Part shown: positions 8,305-17,299 of the stretch, piece after piece
How the letters are laid out: each line of letters starts with the position of its first letter
How positions within the stretch are numbered: position 1 is the stretch's first letter
DNA from: Natrinema salifodinae
GTDB lineage: Archaea > Halobacteriota > Halobacteria > Halobacteriales > Natrialbaceae
Reading direction: 5' to 3'
Length of the DNA: 64,000 nt
NCBI RefSeq assembly: GCF_900110455.1
Contig: NZ_FOIS01000001.1
Coordinates: forward strand, 124,001 to 188,000
Made by a program: the position numbers and the translations under genes
The notes under the pieces: model-generated
The model's input: only the letters and a program-made list of their open reading frames with translations
Databases searched by the model: none
What the model was told of the DNA's origin: nothing

Positions 8305-10404
8305 TTAGCCGTCGCGAAACGGCGTTCCCTGAACCGCACAGAGGTCCGCACGTCCGGTCGCGACGAGCGTGTTTACTTTATCCGCGGACGCGGCGGGGGC
8401 AGTCGCCAACGTGGAAACTTCGACCTCGTTTCTGATATCGTCGCTGAAGTCGCTCGGTCCTTTCTCGGCCAGGCCGCGCTCACCGGTCGACGCCGCAACC
8501 GGCGCCACGACGTCACAGCCCGCCTCCGAAAGTTCGCGAACGGCCCCGAACGCCTCCTTGAGCGACAACCCACGTCCGTCGCCGTCCGAGACGGGGACCG
8601 TCACGCCTAGCGGCGTTCGAGCCGGTAACGCGTCGGCTACGTCGGCGACGACGGTCCGTACGAACTCGACGCGGTCCTCGAACGGGACGCCCGACGCCGT
8701 CAGGAACCGGGACAGAAGGGAGGGAGCGGCCGCCTGCAACTGAACGTACTCGAAGCCGGCGTCGTCGGCGCGCCGGGCCGCCGCGACGAAGTCCTCGACG
8801 ACGGCGTTCCGGTCGTCCGCGTCCATCGCAGTACGCTCGAACGAGCGGGGATGAACCGGGTACTCGTCGCTGAGACGCGGCGACCACGTCGGCTCCCGCT
8901 CGGTGAGGCCGCCGTGACCGAACACGCGGGGCTCTCGCCCGCCGCTCGCACCGGCGTGGGTAAGGTGGGCACCGGCGGTGACTTCGTCCAGAACGGTGTC
9001 GATGGCGTCGGCCCACGTATCGACGTGGTCCTCTGTGTAGAGTCCCGGACTTCCGATCGTCGGCCGTCCCGCTTGTGCAACGGCGAGCGGTTCCGTCAGC
9101 AACACTCCCGGCTCTTCGTCCGCCGCCGCGGTGAACGCCGACAGCTGTGCGGTTGACGGTGTCCCTTCGTCGGCGGACGACGTGGGTTCGAGGACGCGGA
9201 CGTACCGGTTCGCGATGACGGTATCGGCGAGTCGAACGGGCTGGCGGGCCGGCGGTCGCCGCTTCGTATCGACCGGCGTCCGCTCGGCGAACCACTCGTC
9301 GAACGCGTCTGTGAACGTCGGATCGCGTCGCTGCAGGCTCCCGTACGTGAGCCGACCGCTTCGGGTGAGATGGTGGATCGCGAACTGTCGAGACGGCAGA
9401 TCGTAATACCGCTCGATGTCCTCGAAGTGAATCCGACTCCGTTCGGCTGCCGACAACAGGGTTTCGACGAACGGTTTCCGAGCCGATTCGTAGGCCGCGA
9501 GTGCGGCGTCGAGTTCGTCGTTGGTCTCGAAGGCCTCCATCAACCCGATCGCGTCTTCCATCGCGAGGGTCGTTCCGGAGCCGATCGAGTAGTGGGCGGT
9601 GTGAGCGGCGTCGCCCACGAGGACGACGTTGTCGTGGTGCCAGATATCGTTCGTGACCGTCTGGAACCGTCGCCACTGGTCCTGCTGGGACTGGATCGAG
9701 TGCCCGTTCAGATGGTCGGCGAAGACGTCCTCGAGGTAGGGGAGGTACTCGGTTTCGGTCATGTCCGCGACCCCGGACCGCTCCCACGTCTCGACGTCGC
9801 AGTCGATGATGAACGTACTCGTCGGGCCGGGGTAGGTGTGAGCGCACCAGAGCCCATCCTCGTTCTCGACGAAGATATGCGTCAGCGCCTCGAACTCCGC
9901 GTCGGTACCGAACCAGGAGAACCGTGCGCGCCCCTGTTCGATCTCCGTGCCGAACTCGTCGGCGAAGACCTCACGCGTGTGGCTGTGGATCCCGTCGGCC
10001 GCGATACAGAGGTCGGCCTCGGCGGCGACGGCGGCGGGGTCCGCGATCTCCGTCTCGTACTCCAGTTCGACGCCCACGTCGCGACAGCGCTCTTCGAGGA
10101 CCGCGAGGAGATCGGTCCGCATCATGCTCGCGAACGTATTTCCGCCACAGCGGAAGTGGTCGTCGTCGGTGACGATGTCAAACGGATCCCAGCGCTCGAA
10201 CGTCTCGGTTATCGCCTCGTGGGACGGCGGATCCGCGTCGGCGAGGTTCGAGAGCGTTCGGTTCGGGAACACGATCCCCCAGCCGTACGTGACGCCCCGG
10301 GGATTCCGTTCGTACACGGTCACGTCCCAGTCGGGGTGGCTCCGTTTGAGGAGGAGGCTCGCGTATAGTCCACCGGGACCGCCGCCGATAGTCGTGACGT
10401 TCAT
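8305..10404 (-). CDS. Salicylyl-CoA 5-hydroxylase-like bifunctional flavoprotein (monooxygenase + OYE-like half)
   Basis: About 699 residues. The N-terminal 390 form an FAD-dependent aromatic monooxygenase: Rossmann GGGPGG at residues 7-12 and the FAD-contacting motif VLVGDAAHTAHYSIGSG near residue 280. From about residue 400 there is an old-yellow-enzyme-like TIM barrel (HLTHAGASGG, DIRNEVEVSTLAT, GRADLCAV). This is the layout of salicylyl-CoA 5-hydroxylase/oxidoreductase and anthraniloyl-CoA monooxygenase/reductase. The OYE half is short and diverged and ends soon after GRADLCAV. Start ATG 10404 is chosen because the FAD motif follows directly. It lies 170 bp after the symporter gene on the same strand; the divergent ligase at 12539 would supply its CoA-thioester substrate. 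Confidence 0.8.
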   Translation of the reverse strand: MNVTTIGGGPGGLYASLLLKRSHPDWDVTVYERNPRGVTYGWGIVFPNRTLSNLADADPPSHEAITETFERWDPFDIVTDDDHFRCGGNTFASMMRTDLLAVLEERCRDVGVELEYETEIADPAAVAAEADLCIAADGIHSHTREVFADEFGTEIEQGRARFSWFGTDAEFEALTHIFVENEDGLWCAHTYPGPTSTFIIDCDVETWERSGVADMTETEYLPYLEDVFADHLNGHSIQSQQDQWRRFQTVTNDIWHHDNVVLVGDAAHTAHYSIGSGTTLAMEDAIGLMEAFETNDELDAALAAYESARKPFVETLLSAAERSRIHFEDIERYYDLPSRQFAIHHLTRSGRLTYGSLQRRDPTFTDAFDEWFAERTPVDTKRRPPARQPVRLADTVIANRYVRVLEPTSSADEGTPSTAQLSAFTAAADEEPGVLLTEPLAVAQAGRPTIGSPGLYTEDHVDTWADAIDTVLDEVTAGAHLTHAGASGGREPRVFGHGGLTEREPTWSPRLSDEYPVHPRSFERTAMDADDRNAVVEDFVAAARRADDAGFEYVQLQAAAPSLLSRFLTASGVPFEDRVEFVRTVVADVADALPARTPLGVTVPVSDGDGRGLSLKEAFGAVRELSEAGCDVVAPVAASTGERGLAEKGPSDFSDDIRNEVEVSTLATAPAASADKVNTLVATGRADLCAVQGTPFRDG

Positions 10405-10574
10405 CGATCGGCCCTCCCCTCCCCAGCGATCGATGACGCGATCGTCTTCCGACTCTCCGACGTGGTCTCTTCGGTGCCGGCACATCCTCTCCGCTCGCAG
10501 TACTGGACGGTTCCTCGCATTCGTGAGTTCTCGTTTTCCACGATTACCCGTATTCCCTTCATTGTTGTGACTTC

Positions 10575-12056
10575 TCACCAGACATTTTCGAAGAGTCGCT
10601 CGTACTCCGATACCCTTTCAGCGGGCGGTTCCGGTGTCAGATATGCGACGACGATCATCAGGACGAGCTGGCTCGCGGCCAACGGCAGGAACGGGAGGAA
10701 CCCGAACGTGAAGCTCCCCGGGAGCAGTCCCAGTTCGAACGCCCAGAGGCCGACGAATCCCCAGATGAGGCCCGCATAAGCGGCGTACTTGTTGGATCGG
10801 CGCCAGTAGAAGGCCGAACAGATCGGGAAGAACATCAGCGCAAAGCCGGAGAACGCGAACGTCGCGGTGTCGACGATCGTATCACGGGTGAGCATGGCGC
10901 CAGCGAACGCTGCGAGGAAGATCGCAATCAGGAACAGCCGCGTGTAATGGATCTCCTTGGATTCGTCGACGTCGAAGAACGGCCGGAGCACGTCCTCGGT
11001 GAAGAAGGTGCTGAGGGTGAGCACCTGCCCGTCGAGGCTCGACATGAGCGCGGCGAGGATGCCGGCCAAAGCGAAGCCGATGACCCAGACGGGGAGGAAC
11101 TCGCCGACCAACGCCGGCAAAATGAAATCGGGGTTCGCCAGATCGGGGATCTGTGCGATCCCCCAGAACCCGAGCATCACGGCGGGCACCCAGACGACGA
11201 TAACCGCGACGGGGTAGAGGACGGCGGTTTGCTGGAGGTTCTTCACGGATTTGGCGGTCATGTAGCGGATGATCAGGTGCGGGAACATGAAGGCGCCAAA
11301 CGCGACAACTAGCCCCTGCGAGAACCAGATCCGCGGCTGAAACGGGGGAATCCCGGCACGGTTCAGGAGCGCACCGTTGTTGATCCGTGCGACGGCATTC
11401 GTTGCCTCGGTGAACCCGCCGACCCGTAACGGGATCCACGCGAACATCGCCAGCAGGAACGCGATGAAGACGATACCCTGGAACGCGTTCGTCCAGCCGG
11501 TCCCACGCATTCCGCCCTGATAGACGTAGCCGCCGACCACGAGGAGGACGATCGCGGCCCCCGCCCAGTAGGGGACCAGGCCATCCGTCAACGCCTCGAA
11601 GACGATTCCCCCTCCCTGCACGCCGACGAGGAGATACGGGACGGTCCAGACGGTGAACATTCCCATGGCGAGCACACCGAGGTACTCGGCGTCCCATCGG
11701 TGGTTGATGATTTGTGCCGGCGTGATGTGACCGAACTCCTTTCCGACCATCCAGATTCGGTAGCCGACCGTCATCAGGAAGACCGGGAAGAGGAACGCGA
11801 ACAGAACGACGAAGAATCCGAACGCGCCTGCTCCGGCGTTGTACGCCAGCCCCGGTGCACCGATCATCACCACCGCAGTCATATTCGTGGCGAACAGCGC
11901 CGCCAAGAGGATGATCGTACTGAACGACCGGTCCGCCATCAGGTAGTCCTCGCGGGAAGTGCCGGTCGTCCGCGCTGCGAGCTGACCAACGCCGAGGACG
12001 ATCAGGAGGTAGACCGCAGTGATACCGACGATAAGGAGGTTCGATTCGGCCAGCAT
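10575..12056 (-). CDS. Sodium:solute symporter (SSS family)
   Basis: A 493-residue SSS-family permease with about 13 membrane segments, including the family's N-terminal YLMADRSF region and ALMSSLDGQVLTLST in the sodium-site region. It would bring an organic acid into the cell with Na+. Its ATG overlaps the TGA of the small membrane protein gene upstream (TGATG), a common pairing for this family. Being sandwiched between a salicylate-type CoA ligase and a salicylyl-CoA hydroxylase, its substrate is probably an aromatic or related monocarboxylate; that is inference from context. Confidence 0.88.
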   Translation of the reverse strand: MLAESNLLIVGITAVYLLIVLGVGQLAARTTGTSREDYLMADRSFSTIILLAALFATNMTAVVMIGAPGLAYNAGAGAFGFFVVLFAFLFPVFLMTVGYRIWMVGKEFGHITPAQIINHRWDAEYLGVLAMGMFTVWTVPYLLVGVQGGGIVFEALTDGLVPYWAGAAIVLLVVGGYVYQGGMRGTGWTNAFQGIVFIAFLLAMFAWIPLRVGGFTEATNAVARINNGALLNRAGIPPFQPRIWFSQGLVVAFGAFMFPHLIIRYMTAKSVKNLQQTAVLYPVAVIVVWVPAVMLGFWGIAQIPDLANPDFILPALVGEFLPVWVIGFALAGILAALMSSLDGQVLTLSTFFTEDVLRPFFDVDESKEIHYTRLFLIAIFLAAFAGAMLTRDTIVDTATFAFSGFALMFFPICSAFYWRRSNKYAAYAGLIWGFVGLWAFELGLLPGSFTFGFLPFLPLAASQLVLMIVVAYLTPEPPAERVSEYERLFENVW

Positions 12057-12355
12057 CAGTCATCGCCCTCCGCGGGAGCGACGGGGTCAGTTGGTTCGTC
12101 CTCTCGCTCGAGTTTCGCATCGTAATCCGCGGGCGGTTCGGGCGCGACGACGTACATCACCGATAGGATAACGACGCCGACGAGGAGGAACGCAATGTCG
12201 TACGCGATCTGGATCGGCAGCCATCCGAACAGCAACGTCTGCGCGTCCATCAATCCGAACAGTTCGCTCTGATGCAGTACGACCATCGTCAGTACGGAGA
12301 CGAGTAGCGCCGCTCGTACCGGTGACTTCGGAGTCCAAAAGCTATCGCCCATCAT
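12056..12355 (-). CDS. Small membrane protein paired with the symporter (DUF3311-like)
   Basis: A 99-residue protein with two hydrophobic segments (about residues 15-33 and 45-70) and an acidic tail. Small two-helix proteins of the DUF3311 type precede SSS symporters in many prokaryotes and are thought to be accessory subunits; the match here is by size, topology and position rather than a strong motif. The start could be the ATG at 12355 or the next codon. A TATA-like element on this strand lies near 12400-12412. Confidence 0.7.
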   Translation of the reverse strand: MMGDSFWTPKSPVRAALLVSVLTMVVLHQSELFGLMDAQTLLFGWLPIQIAYDIAFLLVGVVILSVMYVVAPEPPADYDAKLEREDEPTDPVAPAEGDD

Positions 12356-12509
12356 GTTCTCAGTTCACACACCACGTTATATGCCAGGGGTACTTGAAGA
12401 TAATTATAAATAATCATACATATTCCGCGGGGAACAACGGGCGGTGCGCTCTGTCGCTATAGGCGTCGAAGCGCAAAGACAGAGGCCGAGCCCGGACATA
12501 GATTTAATA

Positions 12510-12524
12510 ATACCGGTCCGGTAT
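12510..12524. promoter_or_regulatory. Perfect palindrome before the CoA ligase gene
   Basis: ATACCGG-T-CCGGTAT, seven-base arms around a single base, ends 14 bp before the ligase ATG at 12539, directly after an AT-rich TATA-like stretch (12503-12512). It is well placed to be an operator in the divergent promoter region between the ligase and the symporter operon; the IclR protein at 14588 is the obvious candidate to bind it. Confidence 0.5.
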
Positions 12525-12538
12525 GTGGATCCGCACCT

Positions 12539-14233
12539 ATGGTCGAAGGCGAGACTATCGATACGGCGTCTTTAGACGGTTATGTTCCGTTCGACTCCGA
12601 ACGACAACAGGCGTACATCGACGCCGGGTACTGGCGAAATATCACGTTTCACGACGTAGTCGACCGACACGCAGAGGAAATCCCCGACTATACCGCTCTC
12701 GTCGGGCCGCATCGCGAACTCACGTACGCGGAGCTCGCGGCGAATTCCAGGCGGATCGCGGCGTACTTCGTCGGTGAACTCGGCCTGCGCCCGAACGAGC
12801 GAGTCGTCCTCCAGCTACCGAACTGCACCGAATTCCTCGAGGCGTTCGTCGCCTGTTCTCGCGTCGGCGTCATCCCGGTAATGGTGCTTCCTCGTCACCG
12901 GAGCGCCGAGGCGAACCACGTCGTCGATCTCACCGACGCGCGGGCCTACGTCGTCGATTACGGCCGCTATTCGTCCGGATTCGACTTCGTTGGACTCGCG
13001 GATGACGTCCGCAGTTCTCACGAATCTTTGGAGCATCTCATCGCCGTTACCGACGGTGAGACGTCCTCCGTCGACGGCTGCGACGCGTTCGCCGAAATGC
13101 GCGACGAGCGCTGGGTCGACAAGTACGGGGACGAGGTCTCGAAGACCGACGTCGATCCGTCGAAACCAGGCGTCATGCTCCTTTCCGGTGGGACGACCGG
13201 GTTGCCGAAAGCGATTCCGCGCACCCACAACGAGTACGTCTTCCAGTGGGAACGGATGGCCGACGCGGCCGACGTTCGAGACGACTGGGTCGCCTTCCCG
13301 GGCGTGCCTATCGGTCACAATGCCTCGCTCAACTGCATCGTTGGCGCCGCCCTGTGGGCGGGAGCGACAGTTGCCGTCGAACCGGAACTCAAGCCGGACG
13401 CGCTCATGGCGTTTATCGAGCGCGTCGGCGGCAACTACACGCTTCCCATGCCGACACAGATCCTCGACATCCTCGAACACCCGGATCTCGACCAGTACGA
13501 CCTGAGTTCGCTCGAGGTGCTCGTCAGCGGCGGCCAGAAGGTTCCGCCGAGGGTCGTCGAGGAGGCAGTCGATCGCTGGAACGTCGGGTTCTGTAACATC
13601 TTCGGCATGGCCGAGGGGCCGCTCATCTGCACTCGTCCAGGAGACGACGTCAAAGTCCAAGCCAACACCGTCGGTCGTCCGATCGCCCCCGAGGCCGACG
13701 AGATCCGTATCGTGGAAACCGACCGCGAAACGGAGGTCCCTCCCGGAGAAGCGGGCGAACTCGCCGTCCGCGGTCCCGGCTACTTCACCGGCTACTTCCG
13801 GAACGAAAAGGAGAATACTGAGAACTTCTCCGACGACGGCTGGTTCTTCACTGAGGACGTACTCGCCCGGCGCGACGACGGTAACCTAGAGGTCTACGGC
13901 CGAATCAAGGATACCATCATCCGCGGCGGGGAAAACATCTACGCGCCCGGCATAGAGGACGAACTCGTCGAGCATTCGAAGATCGCGAACGCCGCCTTGA
14001 TCGGAATGCCGGACGACCGACTCGGGGAACGACCAGCCGCGTTTGTCGAACTGACGGACGATGCGACCGAACTCCCGCTCAAGGACGTCTCGTCGTTCCT
14101 GGAGGAGCGCGGTATCGCCGTCTTCAAGCGGCCGGAGTATCTCGAGATCCTCGAGTCGCTTCCGCGAACGGAAGTCGGCAAGATCGAGAAACAGGCCCTC
14201 AAGGACCGAATCGTCGATGCAGAGTCGAAGTAA
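12539..14233 (+). CDS. Salicylate/2,3-dihydroxybenzoate-type AMP ligase (aryl-CoA ligase)
   Basis: A 564-residue ANL ligase of the EntE/salicylate-AMP ligase type: the N-terminal YVPFDSERQQAYIDAGYW block is typical of aryl-acid adenylating enzymes, followed by LSGGTTGLPKAIPRTHNEY (near 215-235), GMAEGPL (near 360), GRIKDTIIRGGENIYA (near 460) and the catalytic lysine in RTEVGKIEKQALK near the end. It would form salicylyl-AMP or salicylyl-CoA (or another 2-hydroxy or 2-amino benzoate thioester). It is divergent from the symporter operon and 355 bp before an IclR gene. Substrate is inferred from family plus the nearby hydroxylase. Confidence 0.82.
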   Translation: MVEGETIDTASLDGYVPFDSERQQAYIDAGYWRNITFHDVVDRHAEEIPDYTALVGPHRELTYAELAANSRRIAAYFVGELGLRPNERVVLQLPNCTEFLEAFVACSRVGVIPVMVLPRHRSAEANHVVDLTDARAYVVDYGRYSSGFDFVGLADDVRSSHESLEHLIAVTDGETSSVDGCDAFAEMRDERWVDKYGDEVSKTDVDPSKPGVMLLSGGTTGLPKAIPRTHNEYVFQWERMADAADVRDDWVAFPGVPIGHNASLNCIVGAALWAGATVAVEPELKPDALMAFIERVGGNYTLPMPTQILDILEHPDLDQYDLSSLEVLVSGGQKVPPRVVEEAVDRWNVGFCNIFGMAEGPLICTRPGDDVKVQANTVGRPIAPEADEIRIVETDRETEVPPGEAGELAVRGPGYFTGYFRNEKENTENFSDDGWFFTEDVLARRDDGNLEVYGRIKDTIIRGGENIYAPGIEDELVEHSKIANAALIGMPDDRLGERPAAFVELTDDATELPLKDVSSFLEERGIAVFKRPEYLEILESLPRTEVGKIEKQALKDRIVDAESK

Positions 14234-14587
14234 ATAGTCCGGCCTCTTCTCGTCCGTCCCGTCCGTGTTCCATTCTCGAAGCGTAACTACCAAGTCTGGT
14301 TTTGCTCCGGGATCCGTTTCCTGCCATTTGTTACCGTGCAATAAGCGGCCATCGGATGGGCCAATTTTTCCTTAGCAATTATGGACCAATATATCGTTCA
14401 TGCGATTGAATCCACCATATAGTGGATGTACGGGGTCAAGAGAAGCCCATACAGCGAACTAACGACCTGATCACCGTTCGTTCCGCCTCGTGCAATAGAT
14501 TGATGATCGCTATCGGCTCTCCAAGAGAGAGTCCTAATGATTGCATGAGACGGAACAAATATGGTACCTCACACCACGGGTTATGGT
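14234..14587. other. Intergenic region before the third IclR gene
   Basis: AT-richer than the neighbouring genes, with a perfect inverted repeat ATCCAC-N6-GTGGAT at 14410-14427 and several TATA-like stretches. No gene is supported. Confidence 0.5.
14410..14427. promoter_or_regulatory. Inverted repeat ATCCAC-CATATA-GTGGAT
   Basis: Six-base arms around CATATA, about 160 bp upstream of the IclR start. An autoregulatory operator is possible; no second copy was noticed. Confidence 0.4.
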
Positions 14588-15352
14588 ATGGGAAAGCGGA
14601 CGGAAGGCACGATCAAATCGGACGAAACGCTACTTGAGATACTCGAGACGCTTCATTCATACGAGAGAGTCTCGCTAACGACGATCGCTGACGAAGTGGG
14701 TGTGTCGAAGAGCACCGTGCACCGACACCTGAGGACGCTTCAAAATCGGCGGTTCGTCACGAAGATAGACGATGAGTACGTCCTCGGACTGGAGTTCCTC
14801 CGATTCGGCGGAGCTGCACGGGAGCGGTATTCGTTCCACCGGCAGTCGAAAGCGATCGTCCAACAGGTCGCGGATCAGACCGGTGAATTCGTTGGCTTTC
14901 TCGTTGAGGACCAGGGAATCGGGACGTTTCTCTACTGCGAAATGGGGACCGAAGGCGTCCCGTCCGAGGCCCGGGTCGGACAGAATCTCTACCTCCACCA
15001 ATCTGCGTCGGGTAAAGCGGTTCTCGCGCATCTCCCGGCGGATCGACGCGAGGAGATACTGGACGAATACGACTTACCGGCGCGGACGGAAAACACGATA
15101 ACGGATAGGGAAGAACTCCGATCGGAACTCGCGGAGATCCGTGACCGCGGGTACGCGACCGTTCATGGGGAGTACGTCGATGGGCTGAAAGCCGTCGCCG
15201 CACCGGCGTTCGATCCCGACGACGCCCTTCTCGGGAGCCTGGTGGTCGCGGGTCCGTCCCACCGCTTGCGAGGGGACCGCTTCGAGTCGGAACTACCCGA
15301 TCTGATTCAGGGTGCCGTCAAGGAGTTCGAGCTCACGATCTCGTACACGTAG
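14588..15352 (+). CDS. IclR family transcriptional regulator
   Basis: A 254-residue IclR protein: winged helix at about residues 10-75 (TIADEVGVSKSTVHRHLRTL) and effector domain with HQSASGKAVLAHLP and GLKAVAAPAF. The ATG at 14588 is chosen because it gives the usual short tail before the helix-turn-helix; ATG 14561 would add nine unrelated residues. It follows the aryl-CoA ligase on the same strand and probably controls the ligase/symporter/hydroxylase genes. The effector is likely the aromatic acid or its CoA ester, by inference. Confidence 0.9.
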   Translation: MGKRTEGTIKSDETLLEILETLHSYERVSLTTIADEVGVSKSTVHRHLRTLQNRRFVTKIDDEYVLGLEFLRFGGAARERYSFHRQSKAIVQQVADQTGEFVGFLVEDQGIGTFLYCEMGTEGVPSEARVGQNLYLHQSASGKAVLAHLPADRREEILDEYDLPARTENTITDREELRSELAEIRDRGYATVHGEYVDGLKAVAAPAFDPDDALLGSLVVAGPSHRLRGDRFESELPDLIQGAVKEFELTISYT

Positions 15353-16048
15353 GGCCGACCGATCTCACCCTCTGTTCGGACGTCGCTATCCTGCGATCAA
15401 CGCCGTTTTGCGGAATGCCCGTAACCCGACAATCGTCTGTAGTTGTTTACAGTCATATGTCTGTAATTCATAGGAAGACAATCTGAAGACGCCGTATCCG
15501 ACCAAATTAACATTCTAATTCTGGTACTTATGGATAATAATATGGTATCTTACTATTCAGGGATCGTATAAGATAGATCGAATATGGATTTGCAGAGTGG
15601 TTCCGTAATATAGTCGTGGCGAGAGCTAGGGAGATAATCGGCCCAGTACGCCCGGTTCGGGCGGCTTCGAAGCGAACGGGTACTGCCCATCGATCAAATC
15701 ACCAACGAGGGCGCGTCCAGCGGTATGGATACCTCGACGGCAACTCCAAAATCTCGGTGGCGCCGCCAGATCCGCCGAACCGTCGTACGAGTATCCTTCA
15801 GGGGGTAACATTGCGGCCGGCTAATTGGGTACAGTCATTGGTATGACATCCAATTCATGTCGAGTTAGAATCGTAATATCAAATCTGACATATAACGGGG
15901 GTATCTACCCCATTGGTCGATAGACAAGATGTGACAGAACTCGGTAATTAGGAACGGTCCGACTAGATCGACTCGCGGTACCGCAGCAGGAATCGTGGGC
16001 GGCGATCCGGCGCGATCACGACCGGGACTGGCGGGACCGCCCTGCCCG
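15353..16048. other. Gene-free, AT-richer gap with an orphan operator-like site
   Basis: No supported gene. It contains the third TTACA-N10-TGTAA site and AT-rich DNA (15500-15600) unlike the surrounding 65-70% GC genes. It may be the remains of a deleted promoter and gene, as at 1562 and 5250. Confidence 0.45.
15447..15466. promoter_or_regulatory. Inverted repeat TTACA-N10-TGTAA (candidate operator, copy 3)
   Basis: TTACA at 15447-15451 and TGTAA at 15462-15466; the arms extend to TTACAG...CTGTAA. It begins 94 bp after the IclR stop and is followed by no recognisable gene. Confidence 0.5.
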
Positions 16049-17299
16049 TCACCCTTCGACATGTTCGATGCGAGCGTAGCGGCCGGCGCGCCAGCCGGAA
16101 ACGAGCGCGACGATCGTTCCCACGAGGATCGCGAGCGCGAAGCCACCGAGGTAGATCTCGGGCGTCGTCTGCAGGAGTCGTTCGAACCCCAACATCGACG
16201 CCGAGAACCGGTTCAGCCCGAGCACGGCCAGCGGCGTCGCCGCGACGCCGATCAGACCGCCGACCAGACCGATGACCAGGCCCTGGGCGCCGATCGTGCC
16301 GGCGAGGACGCGCCGAGAGAGGCCGACCGCCCGCAGCGCCGCGAGTTCGTCGCGCTGCTGGTGGGCGACGAGCGCGAACAGGTTGGCCGTCAGGACGACA
16401 CCGCCGAGGACGGCCAGGCCGACCAGCGTCGCGCCGCTGGCGAGGACGATCGTGCGCTCCTCGAGCATCGACTGGACCTGTTGGTCGCTGGTCCGGACGT
16501 CGTATTCGGGGTAGTCCGCGTTGAGATCGGCCGCGACGGCGTCGCGGTCGGCGTCCGATTCGACGTCGGCGGTGATGAAGGTCGCCCGGTCGGTCCCCGA
16601 CGTTCCGGCGACGGCCTGCAGATCGCCGAGCGGCACCGTCATCGCGGGCGAGCCCAGGTACTGCGAGTAGTAGCCGGAGATGCCGATGACGGTAAACTCG
16701 TGAGTCGCCGCCGTGTGCCGGCTGGTCCCGACGTGGATCGTGTCGCCGACCGAGACGCCAAGTTCCTCGGCGACCCGCGGGTCGATCACGATTTCGTTCC
16801 GCTCGGGCTCATCGGGCGGGGGGCTGGCGGCGGTCTCCTCGTCGACCTCGAAGCCGTGGCCCGCCTCGAAGTCGAACCCGTCGTGGGTCTCCTGGACGCC
16901 GACCGCGGGGCGGCGCTGGAGCTCCGACGGGTCCGTGCCGACGTAAATGTCGTACATCGCGATCGGCGAGGCGGAGCTGATGTCATCCCGCGCGGTGAGC
17001 TCCGCCGACACACCGTGGGCGCCCGCGATCGGGTTCTCCGTGCCGCTGGCAGTCGGATCGACCGGTTCCCGCGAGACCCAGATATCCCGATCGGCGTTGT
17101 CCAGGCCCCGCTCGCCCTTCTCGAGGACGCCGACGCCGAGGCTCGCGAGCACCGTCACCGAGAGCACGGCCAGCGTGACCGCGACCACGGTGAGGGCGGT
17201 CCGGCCCGGCGAGCGCCGGAGCTGGGCGAGCGCGAGGCCGAGGACCGCTTTCGCACGGATCACCGCGCCGCTCAGTCCCGATCCCGATCCCGGGCTCAT
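16049..17299 (-). CDS. ABC transporter permease (FtsX/MacB type)
   Basis: A 416-residue permease with one N-terminal membrane helix (about 35-60), a large extracytoplasmic domain (about 60-280) and three C-terminal helices (about 285-405, including GLSRRVLAGTIGAQ), the FtsX/MacB/LolC topology. Its start overlaps the stop of the second permease gene by four bases. With the other permease and ATPase it forms a complete exporter or lipoprotein/antimicrobial-type transporter; substrate unknown. Confidence 0.85.
   Translation of the reverse strand: MSPGSGSGLSGAVIRAKAVLGLALAQLRRSPGRTALTVVAVTLAVLSVTVLASLGVGVLEKGERGLDNADRDIWVSREPVDPTASGTENPIAGAHGVSAELTARDDISSASPIAMYDIYVGTDPSELQRRPAVGVQETHDGFDFEAGHGFEVDEETAASPPPDEPERNEIVIDPRVAEELGVSVGDTIHVGTSRHTAATHEFTVIGISGYYSQYLGSPAMTVPLGDLQAVAGTSGTDRATFITADVESDADRDAVAADLNADYPEYDVRTSDQQVQSMLEERTIVLASGATLVGLAVLGGVVLTANLFALVAHQQRDELAALRAVGLSRRVLAGTIGAQGLVIGLVGGLIGVAATPLAVLGLNRFSASMLGFERLLQTTPEIYLGGFALAILVGTIVALVSGWRAGRYARIEHVEG

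Noticed and set aside
15616-15846. 76-codon frame in the gap after the third IclR gene
   Set aside because: Composition is not acidic or haloarchaeal-like and there is no promoter at the right distance.
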